From contig JAAVHY010000055.1 of the NCBI GenBank assembly GCA_014799485.1, forward strand, positions 1 through 28,476: a stretch of DNA of 28,476 bases, written 5' to 3'. A model generated the notes under the pieces. The model worked only from the letters and a program-made list of their open reading frames with translations. It was not told the origin of the DNA and ran no database searches. The position numbers and the translations under genes are program-made. The number at the start of each line of letters is the position of its first letter. Position 1 is the first letter of the stretch. This document shows positions 7,859-16,129 of the stretch, piece after piece. This DNA is from Clostridiales bacterium (lineage in GTDB: Bacteria > Bacillota_A > Clostridia > Oscillospirales > Oscillospiraceae).

Positions 7859-9016
7859 TTATGATTTCTTTTTCCGCTTCTTCTCAAAAAAATCCTTTAC
7901 CGGCGACGAGCCGGAGGCAGGCGTTTCCCCCATGGCCTCGGCAAAGGCCTTGAGGGCCTCCCGCTGCTGGTTGGTCAGGCTGGCGGGCACCTGGACCTGG
8001 ACGGTTACGTACTGGTCGCCGCGGCCCCTGCCCCGCAGCTCGGGGATGCCCTTGCCCCGCAGCCGGAACGTGGTGCCCGGCTGGGTGCCGGCGGGCAGGG
8101 TGTACTTCACCTTGCCATCGATGGTGGGGATCTCCAGCTCCGCGCCCATAGCGGCCTGGTAGAAGCTCACCGGGCACTCGTACAGCACCGAGGTGCCCTC
8201 CCGCTGGAAATAGGCGTGGGGCTTCACCCGCACCTCCACGATCAGGTCGCCGTTGGGACCGTTATTGACCCCCGCGTTGCCCTGGCCCCGGAGGGAGATG
8301 GCCTGCTTATCGTTGATGCCCTGGGGGATGCTGACGGACAGCTTCCGCTGCTTCCTCACATTGCCCGCGCCGCCGCAGCTCTTACAGGGCTGGTGGATGA
8401 TCTTGCCCGTCCCCCGGCACCGAGTACAGGGGGCGGAGCTGGTAAAGGCCATACCGCCCATGCGCTGCTGCACCCGCACGGTGCCCGAGCCATGGCAGTC
8501 GGGACACACCTCGGCGGTGGTGCCGGGGGCGCAGCCGGTGCCATGGCAGCTGTCGCAGCTCTCCATGCGGCTCAGGTTGATCTCCTTCTCGCAGCCGAAG
8601 GCGGCCTCCTCGAAGCTGATGGTGATGCTGGCCCGCAGGCTCTCCCCCCGCTGGGGGCCGCTGCGCTGGGTGCTCCTGCCGCCAAAGCCCCCCAGGATGT
8701 CCCCCAGGATATCGCCAAAGCCGCCGAAATCGCCGAAGTCGCCAAAGTCCCCGTAGCCGCCGAAGCCGCCCGCGCCGAAGTTGGGGTCCACCCCCGCGTG
8801 GCCGAACTGGTCGTATTTGGCCCGTTTGTCCTTGTCGGACAGGACCTCATAGGCCTCGTTGATCTCCTTGAACTTGGCCTCCGCCTCTTTGTCGCCGGGG
8901 TTCATGTCCGGGTGGTACTGTTTGGCCAGCTTGCGGTAGGCCTTTTTCAGCTCGTCGTCGGAGGCGGTTTTGGACACCCCCAGCACCTCGTAATAATCCC
9001 GTTTCTGATCTGCCAC
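7859..9016 (-). CDS. dnaJ: Chaperone protein DnaJ (Hsp40)
   Basis: A 385-residue co-chaperone that delivers unfolded clients to DnaK and stimulates its ATPase. The J domain has the HPD motif at residues 35-37. A Gly/Phe region follows with a GDFG triplet-like repetition and DILGDILGG. Four zinc-binding repeats are intact ([32 protein letters not shown]), then the two client-binding beta domains. The start is a GTG at 9016, preceded by AGAGGTGAT; no in-frame ATG with a ribosome binding site is nearby. It is the last gene of the hrcA operon, 64 bases after dnaK, and the intervening RNA can fold into a strong hairpin. Confidence 0.97.
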   Translation of the reverse strand: MADQKRDYYEVLGVSKTASDDELKKAYRKLAKQYHPDMNPGDKEAEAKFKEINEAYEVLSDKDKRAKYDQFGHAGVDPNFGAGGFGGYGDFGDFGDFGGFGDILGDILGGFGGRSTQRSGPQRGESLRASITISFEEAAFGCEKEINLSRMESCDSCHGTGCAPGTTAEVCPDCHGSGTVRVQQRMGGMAFTSSAPCTRCRGTGKIIHQPCKSCGGAGNVRKQRKLSVSIPQGINDKQAISLRGQGNAGVNNGPNGDLIVEVRVKPHAYFQREGTSVLYECPVSFYQAAMGAELEIPTIDGKVKYTLPAGTQPGTTFRLRGKGIPELRGRGRGDQYVTVQVQVPASLTNQQREALKAFAEAMGETPASGSSPVKDFFEKKRKKKS

Positions 9017-9036
9017 GATGGATCACCTCTTAAACG

Positions 9037-9071
9037 CGGGAATGCGGGGCATAGCGCCCCGCTGTTTCCCG
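9037..9071 (-). repeat. Strong intercistronic hairpin between dnaK and dnaJ
   Basis: GCGGGGC (9044-9050) pairs with GCCCCGC (9056-9062), and beyond a small internal loop CGGGAA (9037-9042) pairs with TTCCCG (9066-9071): 13 pairs in 35 bases. On the minus strand only CGCGTTTAAG follows, so it lacks a real U tract. A role as an RNA processing or stability element, or a weak attenuator that lowers dnaJ relative to dnaK, is inference. Confidence 0.6.
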
Positions 9072-9080
9072 TCAGGTTAG

Positions 9081-10928
<1,848 letters not shown>

Positions 10929-10947
10929 GATGATTTCCTCCTGTTAT

Positions 10948-10975
10948 ATGATAAAGTGTATTTTTACAATGTGAA
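10948..10975 (-). promoter_or_regulatory. dnaK: Possible internal promoter before dnaK
   Basis: Minus-strand TTCACA (10970-10975) and TATCAT (10948-10953) at 16 bases, in an AT-rich gap that stands out from the GC-rich genes. The transcript would start only a few bases before the ribosome binding site, so this is tentative. Confidence 0.3.
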
Positions 10976-10986
10976 TTGGGATGTGC

Positions 10987-11541
10987 TCAATTGGCGACCT
11001 TCACCATAGAGAAGCGGATGACCTTCTCCCCGCAGATGAAGCCCTGCTGGAACACCTCCACGATGGTGTTCTCCCCGGCCTCCCCGTCGTCCACGTGCAT
11101 GACGGCGTTGTGCCGGTTGGGGTCGAAGGTCTCGCCCAGGGCGGGGATCAGCTCCACCCCCAGCCCGTTCAGCGCGTCCTGGAGGCCCTTCATGGTCATC
11201 TCCACGCCCTTTTTGTACGCCTCGTCGGCGGTCTCCTGCTTCAGCGCCCGCTCCAGGTTGTCGTACACCGGGAGGAACGCCGCCACGGTCTGGGCCTTGG
11301 CCTCCACCCAGGCGCCCTCCTTCTCCTTGGCGGTGCGCTTGCGGTAGTTGTCGTACTCGGCGGCCAGCCGCAGGTACTTTTCCGCCGCCTCCGCCAGAAG
11401 CTGGCCCTGATCCTTCCTGGGCTTCTCCGCCACTTCGGGGGCCTCGGCAGGCTCGGACGCCTCCGCCGTCTCCGGCGCGGTCTCCGTCTCGGGGGCTTCC
11501 TGCTCGGGAGCGGGATTTTCCTTTTTCTTTTCTTTAGCCAT
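10987..11541 (-). CDS. grpE: Nucleotide exchange factor GrpE
   Basis: A 184-residue cofactor that releases ADP from DnaK. It has a low-complexity Glu/Pro/Ala-rich N-terminus (about residues 1-45), a long helix for the dimer coiled coil, the conserved FLPVYDNLERAL motif, and a C-terminal beta domain ending GFICGEKVIRFSMVKVAN. Length is normal for the family. The ATG at 11541 has AAAGGAGG upstream, and the gene lies seven bases after hrcA. It is the second gene of the CIRCE-controlled operon. Confidence 0.96.
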   Translation of the reverse strand: MAKEKKKENPAPEQEAPETETAPETAEASEPAEAPEVAEKPRKDQGQLLAEAAEKYLRLAAEYDNYRKRTAKEKEGAWVEAKAQTVAAFLPVYDNLERALKQETADEAYKKGVEMTMKGLQDALNGLGVELIPALGETFDPNRHNAVMHVDDGEAGENTIVEVFQQGFICGEKVIRFSMVKVAN

Positions 11542-11547
11542 GGGCGT

Positions 11548-12612
11548 TTATTCCTCCTTTTCCGGCGTGCCGGGGGGCAGCTCTGGCTGGCCAAACAGCT
11601 TGGACAGCCCGTCCGCCACATAGGACAGCTTGGCGGCCACCTTGGCGTAGTCCATCCGGGTGGGGCCCACCACGCCGATGACCCCCTTCATGCCGTCCCC
11701 GATGTCATAGCTTGCCAGCACCACGCTGGTGTCCTTCAGCTCGTCGGCCACGTTCTCCGGGCCGATGAGGATCTTGGTATCGTCGCCGCTCAGGGCGGGC
11801 AGGGCCAGCGCCTGGGCCAAGGAGCGGTCTTCGGACAGGTAGCTCATCAGCTTCTGGGCCTTGCCCACGTCCTGGTACTCGGGGTGGTCCAGGATGTGGC
11901 TGGTCCCGGCGGTGTACACCGGGCCGTTCTCCAGGCTGTCCAGCACCTCCATGGCGAAGGACACCACCAGGGAAATCAGCCCGTAGGAGTTCCCCGCCGC
12001 GTGCTCCGCCACCCGCATCAGCTCCGGGGTGAGCTGGTCCAGCGTCTTGCCCACGAAGGCCGTGTTCAAAAGCGTGGTGAGCAGCTGGAGCTGGGGCTCC
12101 GACAGCTCGGCGGGAAGGCGGAAGAGCTTGTTTTTCACCACGCTGCTGTCCGTCATCACCACCGCGATGAAGGAAGCGGAATCCACCAGGATCAGGTCGA
12201 ACCGCCTGATGGTGAGCCGCCGCGCCCCCTCGGCCATGGCAAAGGCGGGGTAGTTGGTGAGCTGGGACACCATGCGTCCCGCCTGGTCGATGACCTTGTC
12301 CAGCTCCCGCATTTTCAGGTGGAGGGCGTCGTTGATCTGCTTTGTCTCCTCTAAGCTCAGCCGCTGCTCCTCCATCAGCTCGTTGACGTACAGCCGGTAG
12401 CCCTTGGGGGAGGGCACCCGCCCGGCAGAGGTGTGGGGCTGTTCCAGATAGCCCTCCTCCGTCAGGTCGGCCAGCTCGTTGCGGATGGTGGCGGAGGAGA
12501 CCTTCAAACCCGCCAGCTCCGCCAGCGCCTTGGAGCCCACCGGCTCCGCCGTCTGGATATAGCTTTCCACAACGGCGCGCAAAATTTTCTTCTTGCGTTC
12601 GCTCAGCTCCAA
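11548..12612 (-). CDS. hrcA: Heat-inducible transcription repressor HrcA
   Basis: A 354-residue repressor of class I heat-shock genes that binds the CIRCE operator and needs the GroE chaperonin for activity. The N-terminal winged helix holds SERKKKILRAVVESYI, EPVGSKAL and SSATIRNELADLTEEGYL, followed by the family signature HTSAGRVPSPKGYRLYV; a GAF-like domain and the dimerisation region follow. The start is taken as TTG at 12612, beginning LELSERKKKI as HrcA proteins normally do, with AGGAGG seven bases upstream. The longer open frame to 12750 would translate through the CIRCE element and promoter and is rejected. First gene of the operon, probably autoregulated. Confidence 0.96.
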   Translation of the reverse strand: MELSERKKKILRAVVESYIQTAEPVGSKALAELAGLKVSSATIRNELADLTEEGYLEQPHTSAGRVPSPKGYRLYVNELMEEQRLSLEETKQINDALHLKMRELDKVIDQAGRMVSQLTNYPAFAMAEGARRLTIRRFDLILVDSASFIAVVMTDSSVVKNKLFRLPAELSEPQLQLLTTLLNTAFVGKTLDQLTPELMRVAEHAAGNSYGLISLVVSFAMEVLDSLENGPVYTAGTSHILDHPEYQDVGKAQKLMSYLSEDRSLAQALALPALSGDDTKILIGPENVADELKDTSVVLASYDIGDGMKGVIGVVGPTRMDYAKVAAKLSYVADGLSKLFGQPELPPGTPEKEE

Positions 12613-12635
12613 GTGACCGCCTCCTCTCCGGGACT

Positions 12636-12662
12636 TTAGCACTCCATATCCCTGAGTGCTAA
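12636..12662 (-). promoter_or_regulatory. CIRCE operator (HrcA-binding site)
   Basis: A perfect match to the known consensus TTAGCACTC-N9-GAGTGCTAA: half-sites at 12636-12644 and 12654-12662 with a 9-base spacer. It lies immediately downstream of the -10 box and 23 bases before the hrcA start, so HrcA bound here would block transcription initiation of hrcA-grpE-dnaK-dnaJ. Confidence 0.98.
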
Positions 12663-12666
12663 AGCT

Positions 12667-12695
12667 AATGTACCACCACCCCCCAAAATTGTCAA
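12667..12695 (-). promoter_or_regulatory. Sigma-A-type promoter of the hrcA operon
   Basis: Minus-strand consensus -35 TTGACA (12690-12695) and -10 TACATT (12667-12672) with 17 bases between. The predicted transcription start falls at the edge of the CIRCE element, the arrangement expected for HrcA control. Confidence 0.85.
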
Positions 12696-12805
12696 TAGCC
12701 CAGATGTAAATTAAATGTGAATCCGCCCCGCTTTCGCACCCCTGCCCCAAAACTGCTAAAAATCCGTTGCCTGTCCGCGTGCGCCCGCCCCTAAAAAAAC
12801 GTCCT

Positions 12806-12835
12806 GCCGGACAGCTGGCCCTTGCAATGTCCGGC
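12806..12835. promoter_or_regulatory. Inverted repeat enclosing the -35 box of the HExxH gene; candidate operator
   Basis: GCCGGACA (12806-12813) and TGTCCGGC (12828-12835) are perfect 8-base complements 14 bases apart; pairing can extend outward with one G-T pair. The -35 box of the downstream gene (12822-12827) lies inside the loop and the right arm starts the promoter spacer. It could be a repressor operator or, in a longer upstream transcript, a hairpin. No T tract follows, so it is not a terminator. Confidence 0.45.
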
Positions 12836-12850
12836 GGGCCGCGCTATAAT
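12822..12850 (+). promoter_or_regulatory. Sigma-A-type promoter of the HExxH-protein gene
   Basis: TTGCAA (12822-12827) and a perfect TATAAT (12845-12850) separated by 17 bases, about 33 bases before the start codon at 12884. It diverges from the hrcA promoter. Confidence 0.72.
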
Positions 12851-12883
12851 AGAAGTACTATTGTGACCCATGAGGTGAATGCT

Positions 12884-13657
12884 ATGTTGAGCGCGATTTC
12901 CGGGTATACCCCCTACTCTGCATACGGCGTCTACGGCGCGTCTTACGCCAACCGCGCCCCCCAGGCCCCGGGCGCGGACAAGGCCCAAACCGCCCAGCCC
13001 TCCCTGGTGATGACCGCCCGCAGGGCGGCCCAGCCCGAAGCCCCCGTCCAGCCCGTCACCCCGGTGCGGGCGGTGGATCCCCAAGAGGACCCCGCCCAGG
13101 CGGGCCTGCTGCGGTTCGGCTCCGACCCGGCGGAGATGGCGGTGCGGATGCGCATCCAAATCCCCGGCGACGCCGCCCAGCAGGGCCAGGCCGCCCAGGC
13201 CGCGGGCACTGAGAAGGCCCAGATGCCCAAGCTGCCCGGCGCGAAGGATGACGCCGCCCAGCAGCCCGGCGTCTCCACCCTTGGCGAGTCCAAGAGCGCC
13301 CAGGAGGTCATGGAGGAGGGCGAGTGCCAGACCTGTAAGGAGCGCAAGTACCAGGACGGCTCGGACGACCCCGGCGTGTCCTTCAAGACCCCCACCCACC
13401 TCGGCCCCGACCAGGCGGCCGCCGCCGTGCGGGGCCATGAGAACGAGCACGTGGTCCGGGAGCAGGCCAAGGCCCGCCAGGAGGACCGCAAGGTGGTCAG
13501 CCAGTCTGTCACCTACCACACCGACATCTGCCCGGAGTGCGGCAAGGTCTACGTCTCTGGCGGCACCACCCGCACCGTCACCAAGGCCAACACCGACCAG
13601 CAGGCGCGGCAGCAGGACCAGCAGGACCCCCGCAAGCCCTTCTCCGCGGTGGCATAA
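12884..13657 (+). CDS. Putative zinc metalloprotease-like protein with HExxH and two CxxC pairs (SprA-related/CJM1_0395-like)
   Basis: A 257-residue protein of unproven function. Residues 1-145 are low-complexity, rich in Ala, Gln and Pro, opening with a Tyr/Gly/Ser-rich stretch (MLSAISGYTPYSAYGVYGAS) and no clear signal peptide. The conserved C-terminal part holds C148/C151 (ECQTCKERKYQDGSDDPGVS), the zincin-like motif HENEH (residues 185-189), and C216/C219 in DICPECGKVYVSGGTTRTVT. Similar C-terminal modules occur in many clostridial hypothetical proteins and resemble the SprA-related putative metalloprotease family; this link is from memory of the motif, not a search. The ATG at 12884 follows GAGGTGAAT and has a good promoter. 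An in-frame extension to 12767 crosses the promoter and is rejected. It is a single gene, convergent with the MATE exporter. Confidence 0.8.
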   Translation: MLSAISGYTPYSAYGVYGASYANRAPQAPGADKAQTAQPSLVMTARRAAQPEAPVQPVTPVRAVDPQEDPAQAGLLRFGSDPAEMAVRMRIQIPGDAAQQGQAAQAAGTEKAQMPKLPGAKDDAAQQPGVSTLGESKSAQEVMEEGECQTCKERKYQDGSDDPGVSFKTPTHLGPDQAAAAVRGHENEHVVREQAKARQEDRKVVSQSVTYHTDICPECGKVYVSGGTTRTVTKANTDQQARQQDQQDPRKPFSAVA

Positions 13658-13668
13658 CAGGACAGCAT

Positions 13669-13705
13669 AAAAAGAGCTTCGGGATCAGGTCCCGAAGCTC
13701 TTTTT
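13669..13705. terminator. Bidirectional terminator overlapping the 3' end of the MATE gene
   Basis: A perfect 16-bp stem (13669-13684 with 13690-13705) with the 5-base loop TCAGG and A/T runs on both sides, so it can act on both strands. The MATE stop codon (complement of 13685-13687) sits in the loop and its last six codons form one arm. Confidence 0.9.
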
Positions 13706-15100
13706 GAATCCGTGACGGCCCGCCGCGTCTTTGGACAGGGTCTCCAACGCGGCCGTGGGGCTGCTCCGGCGCAGATGGGTGACGCAGCCCAGGCAGGCCG
13801 GGATGAGGAACAGGTCGGCGCAGATCCAGGCCGCCGGGGAGGCGAAGCAGGCGGCCCCATAGCCCACAGCGGGGACAAAGAAATGGCCCACTACGGTGCG
13901 CGCGATCATCTCCAGCACGCCGGCCAGGATGGCCAGGGTGCCGAAGCCCATGCCCTGGATGGAAAAGCGCAGGATATTCACCAGGGCCAGCGGGAAGAAA
14001 AACGCGGTGAGGGTGACGACATACCGGGTGGTGAGGGCCAGCAGCAGCTCGAGCTGGGGCTCACCGGCGCCGAGGAACAGCATGGCGCACCGGGGAGCGA
14101 ACAGGAGCATCGCCACAAAGGCGGCGACGGCGTAGCCCAGCCCCAGCAGGGAGCAGGAGCGCACCCCCCGGGGAAGGCGGTCCAGCCGCTCTGCCCCCAC
14201 GTTCTGGCCGCAGTAGGTGGCCATGGCCGCGCCCATGGCGTCAAAGGGGCAGGCCAGCAGCTGGTACAGCTTACTGCCCGTGGCCACCGCGGACACATAG
14301 ACGCTGCCCAAAGCGTTGACAGAGGTCTGGAGCACGATGGAGCCGATGGCGGTGATGGAGTACTGCAAGCCCATGGGCAGGCCCATGGCGCACAGGGCCT
14401 TGCAGGCGTCCAGGCTGGGCTGCCTCTCCTCCCGGGTGACCCGGAGGATGGGGAATTTCCGGACCATATACACCAGGCACGCCGCGCCGGACACCCCCTG
14501 GGACACCACCGTGGCGATGGCGGCCCCGGCCACCCCCCAGTCGAACAGCAGGATGAACGTCAGGTCCAGCACGATGTTCAGCCCCGCGGACAGGGCCAGG
14601 AAATACACCGGGGTGCGGCTGTCCCCCAGGGCGCGGATGACGGACGCCAGCAGGTTATAGAGGAACACCACCGGGATGCCCATGAAGATGACGAAGATAT
14701 AGGCGTTGGCGTCTTCAAAGAGGTCGGCGGGGGTGCGCATGGCGGCCAGGATGTGCCGGCAGAAAAGGCCGGTGGCCGCCGTCAGCACCAGGGCGATGCC
14801 GGCGGACAGATAGGCGGCGTTGGCCACGTACCGGCGCATCTGCGGGTAGTCCTTTGCCCCCATCCGCTGGGCCACGGGGATGGCGAAGCCGGAGCACACC
14901 CCCAGGCAGAAGCCGATGACGAAGAAATTGATGGAGCCGGTGGAGCCCACCGCGCCCAGGGCCTGGGCGCCCAGCAGCTTGCCCACGATCATGGCGTCCA
15001 CCAGGTTGTAGAACTGCTGGAACAGCAGCCCGAACAGGGTGGGCAGGGTGAAACCCAGGATCAGCCGCATAGGGCTGCCCGAGGTAAGGTCTTTGGTCAT
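13685..15100 (-). CDS. MATE-family multidrug/Na+ antiporter
   Basis: A 471-residue inner-membrane exporter of the multi-antimicrobial extrusion family, usually exchanging cationic drugs or metabolites for Na+ or H+. It begins MTKDLTSGSPMRLILGFTLP and has about twelve hydrophobic segments in two similar halves; the first half shows LFQQFYNLVDAMIVGKLLG and VGSTGSI, and the second GLPMGLQYSITAIGSIVLQ, both characteristic of clostridial MATE proteins. The ATG at 15100 follows GGAGG with good spacing. It has its own promoter at 15178-15205. The C-terminal codons are part of the terminator hairpin shared with the opposite gene. Substrate unknown. Confidence 0.94.
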   Translation of the reverse strand: MTKDLTSGSPMRLILGFTLPTLFGLLFQQFYNLVDAMIVGKLLGAQALGAVGSTGSINFFVIGFCLGVCSGFAIPVAQRMGAKDYPQMRRYVANAAYLSAGIALVLTAATGLFCRHILAAMRTPADLFEDANAYIFVIFMGIPVVFLYNLLASVIRALGDSRTPVYFLALSAGLNIVLDLTFILLFDWGVAGAAIATVVSQGVSGAACLVYMVRKFPILRVTREERQPSLDACKALCAMGLPMGLQYSITAIGSIVLQTSVNALGSVYVSAVATGSKLYQLLACPFDAMGAAMATYCGQNVGAERLDRLPRGVRSCSLLGLGYAVAAFVAMLLFAPRCAMLFLGAGEPQLELLLALTTRYVVTLTAFFFPLALVNILRFSIQGMGFGTLAILAGVLEMIARTVVGHFFVPAVGYGAACFASPAAWICADLFLIPACLGCVTHLRRSSPTAALETLSKDAAGRHGFKKSFGT

Positions 15101-15143
15101 AGTGATTGCCTCCTTCCAAGGCGGGATAAAAAGTATTGCCTCC

Positions 15144-15167
15144 CTGGGGCCAATGGAGCCGCCCCAG
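15144..15167 (-). repeat. Hairpin in the MATE mRNA leader
   Basis: CTGGGGC (15144-15150) and GCCCCAG (15161-15167) pair perfectly over a 10-base loop, between the promoter and the start codon. Just 3' of it in the mRNA is GGAGGCAAT, a copy of the real ribosome binding site region 30 bases further on. A regulatory leader is possible; no known class is recognised. Confidence 0.35.
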
Positions 15168-15177
15168 CTTTTGCATC

Positions 15178-15205
15178 ATTATAGCCGCTTCCCCGCCAAA
15201 TGCAA
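15178..15205 (-). promoter_or_regulatory. Promoter of the MATE gene
   Basis: Minus-strand TTGCAT (15200-15205) and perfect TATAAT (15178-15183) with a 16-base spacer, about 78 bases before the start codon. Confidence 0.65.
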
Positions 15206-15246
15206 GAGGACTTTTGAACAATATTTCTTCTGCTTTCTCTCCCGAT

Positions 15247-15263
15247 ACTGGGAAATTACCAGT
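15247..15263. repeat. Small inverted repeat upstream of the MATE promoter
   Basis: ACTGG (15247-15251) and CCAGT (15259-15263) are complementary with a 7-base spacer in AT-rich DNA, about 40 bases upstream of the -35 box. It could be a regulator site, but a repeat this short may be chance. Confidence 0.25.
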
Positions 15264-15326
15264 TATAAATAGTCGCATAGTACAGAAGTTTTGAATTATA
15301 CCCCGTCACTTTGTTGAAAACGCCAG

Positions 15327-15367
15327 AAGCCCCCATGCCCCGCGCCGTGCGCGGGACATGGGGGCTT
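15327..15367 (-). terminator. Terminator after the second PilZ gene
   Basis: AAGCCCCCATG (15327-15337) pairs with CATGGGGGCTT (15357-15367) and the stem continues inward by six more pairs past one mismatch, leaving a 5-base loop. It lies 41 bases beyond the PilZ stop codon, the end of the six-gene minus-strand series. The T tract on the minus side is broken, so part of its action may depend on the stem alone. Confidence 0.65.
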
Positions 15368-15408
15368 TCCTTTTGTGACGGTTCCAACTGCGAAAACCCG
15401 GAAAAATC

Positions 15409-16089
15409 CTAAAATGCTCTCCTTTTCCGAATCTCCTCCCGCTGGATGGCAAAAATGGCCCGGAGCAGGCGGTCCTGGTCCTTGGCGACCAGGGCTATGA
15501 ACTGGCACCCGTAGCGGGTCACGCCTTTTTTCCACTCCCCGGCCCGGCGCACCAGGCAGAGGAAACTGAAGGGGGGCTCCCCATCTATAAGGGAGACGTC
15601 GGTCACCAGCAGGCGGTCGCCCTCCGCATAGGGCTCCCCACAGCTCACCAGCATCCCCCCGGCGCTGATATCCAGCACCTGGCAGGGGAACATCACGTTG
15701 GGCCGTCCGCCCCGGCTGGTCAGCCTGCCGCACTGGGCGTTGACCGCCACGCTGATGCTCTGGCGGAAAAAGGCGCGGTTTTCTTTGGTAAAGGCGCTCT
15801 GGAGCCGGTCCACCTTCCACATCCGCATGGTGCTGCCGCACACCTTCCCGTGGAGCACCACGCTGCCCTGCTCGGTAAAGAAGCGCAGTTTGAGCTCCTT
15901 GTTGATCAAGACCATGGGCAGCATATCATCGTTGGAGTCCCGGACGCACACCGCGCCATCCTGGATGGCGTCGATCTTGCCCACAAAGAGCAGGCGGTTC
16001 TCCGGCGTCATGACTTCCACCGCCGCGCCCCGGCGGGCGCCGGCGCCGAGTACCTTCTCCAGCTGTATCGTCTGGGGTGCCTCGTTCAT
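15409..16089 (-). CDS. PilZ-domain protein (YcgR-like, c-di-GMP effector)
   Basis: A 226-residue soluble protein, predicted to bind cyclic-di-GMP. An N-terminal YcgR_N/PilZN-like beta domain (about residues 15-95, with VMTPENRLLFVGKIDAI) precedes a PilZ domain carrying the RxxxR motif at R105-R109 and the DxSxxG motif at D140-G145 (DISAGG), both intact. Such two-domain proteins act in the family as flagellar brakes or as regulators of exported polymers. The ATG at 16089 has AAAGGAGG eight bases upstream. It begins 40 bases after the 1203-residue SLH gene with no terminator between, so the two are probably cotranscribed. Its architecture matches the PilZ protein at 25380-25991, though the two are quite divergent. 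Confidence 0.87.
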   Translation of the reverse strand: MNEAPQTIQLEKVLGAGARRGAAVEVMTPENRLLFVGKIDAIQDGAVCVRDSNDDMLPMVLINKELKLRFFTEQGSVVLHGKVCGSTMRMWKVDRLQSAFTKENRAFFRQSISVAVNAQCGRLTSRGGRPNVMFPCQVLDISAGGMLVSCGEPYAEGDRLLVTDVSLIDGEPPFSFLCLVRRAGEWKKGVTRYGCQFIALVAKDQDRLLRAIFAIQREEIRKRRAF

Positions 16090-16129
16090 GCCGCAGGCCT
16101 CCTTTCCTCTCTTGCTTTCACGCCCTGCC

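Larger units (their letters stand above)
15101..15408. other. 308-base gene-free region before the MATE gene
   Basis: This AT-richer gap lies between two minus-strand genes. It holds, from the left, the MATE ribosome binding site, a direct repeat (ATTGCCTCC at 15105-15113 and 15135-15143), a leader hairpin (15144-15167), the MATE promoter (15178-15205), a small inverted repeat (15247-15263), and the terminator of the upstream PilZ gene (15327-15367). I see no tRNA, small ORF with a ribosome binding site, or riboswitch fold I can name. Confidence 0.7.

Noticed and set aside
12613..12750. In-frame extension of HrcA upstream of the TTG start
   Set aside because: It would translate through the CIRCE operator and the promoter. 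The TTG start has an ideal ribosome binding site and the family-typical N-terminus.
14715..15278. Minus-strand frame overlapping the start of the MATE gene, suggesting a frameshifted or second gene
   Set aside because: The MATE frame is intact and normal in length from 15100 with a good ribosome binding site. The other frame lacks a ribosome binding site and recognisable domain.
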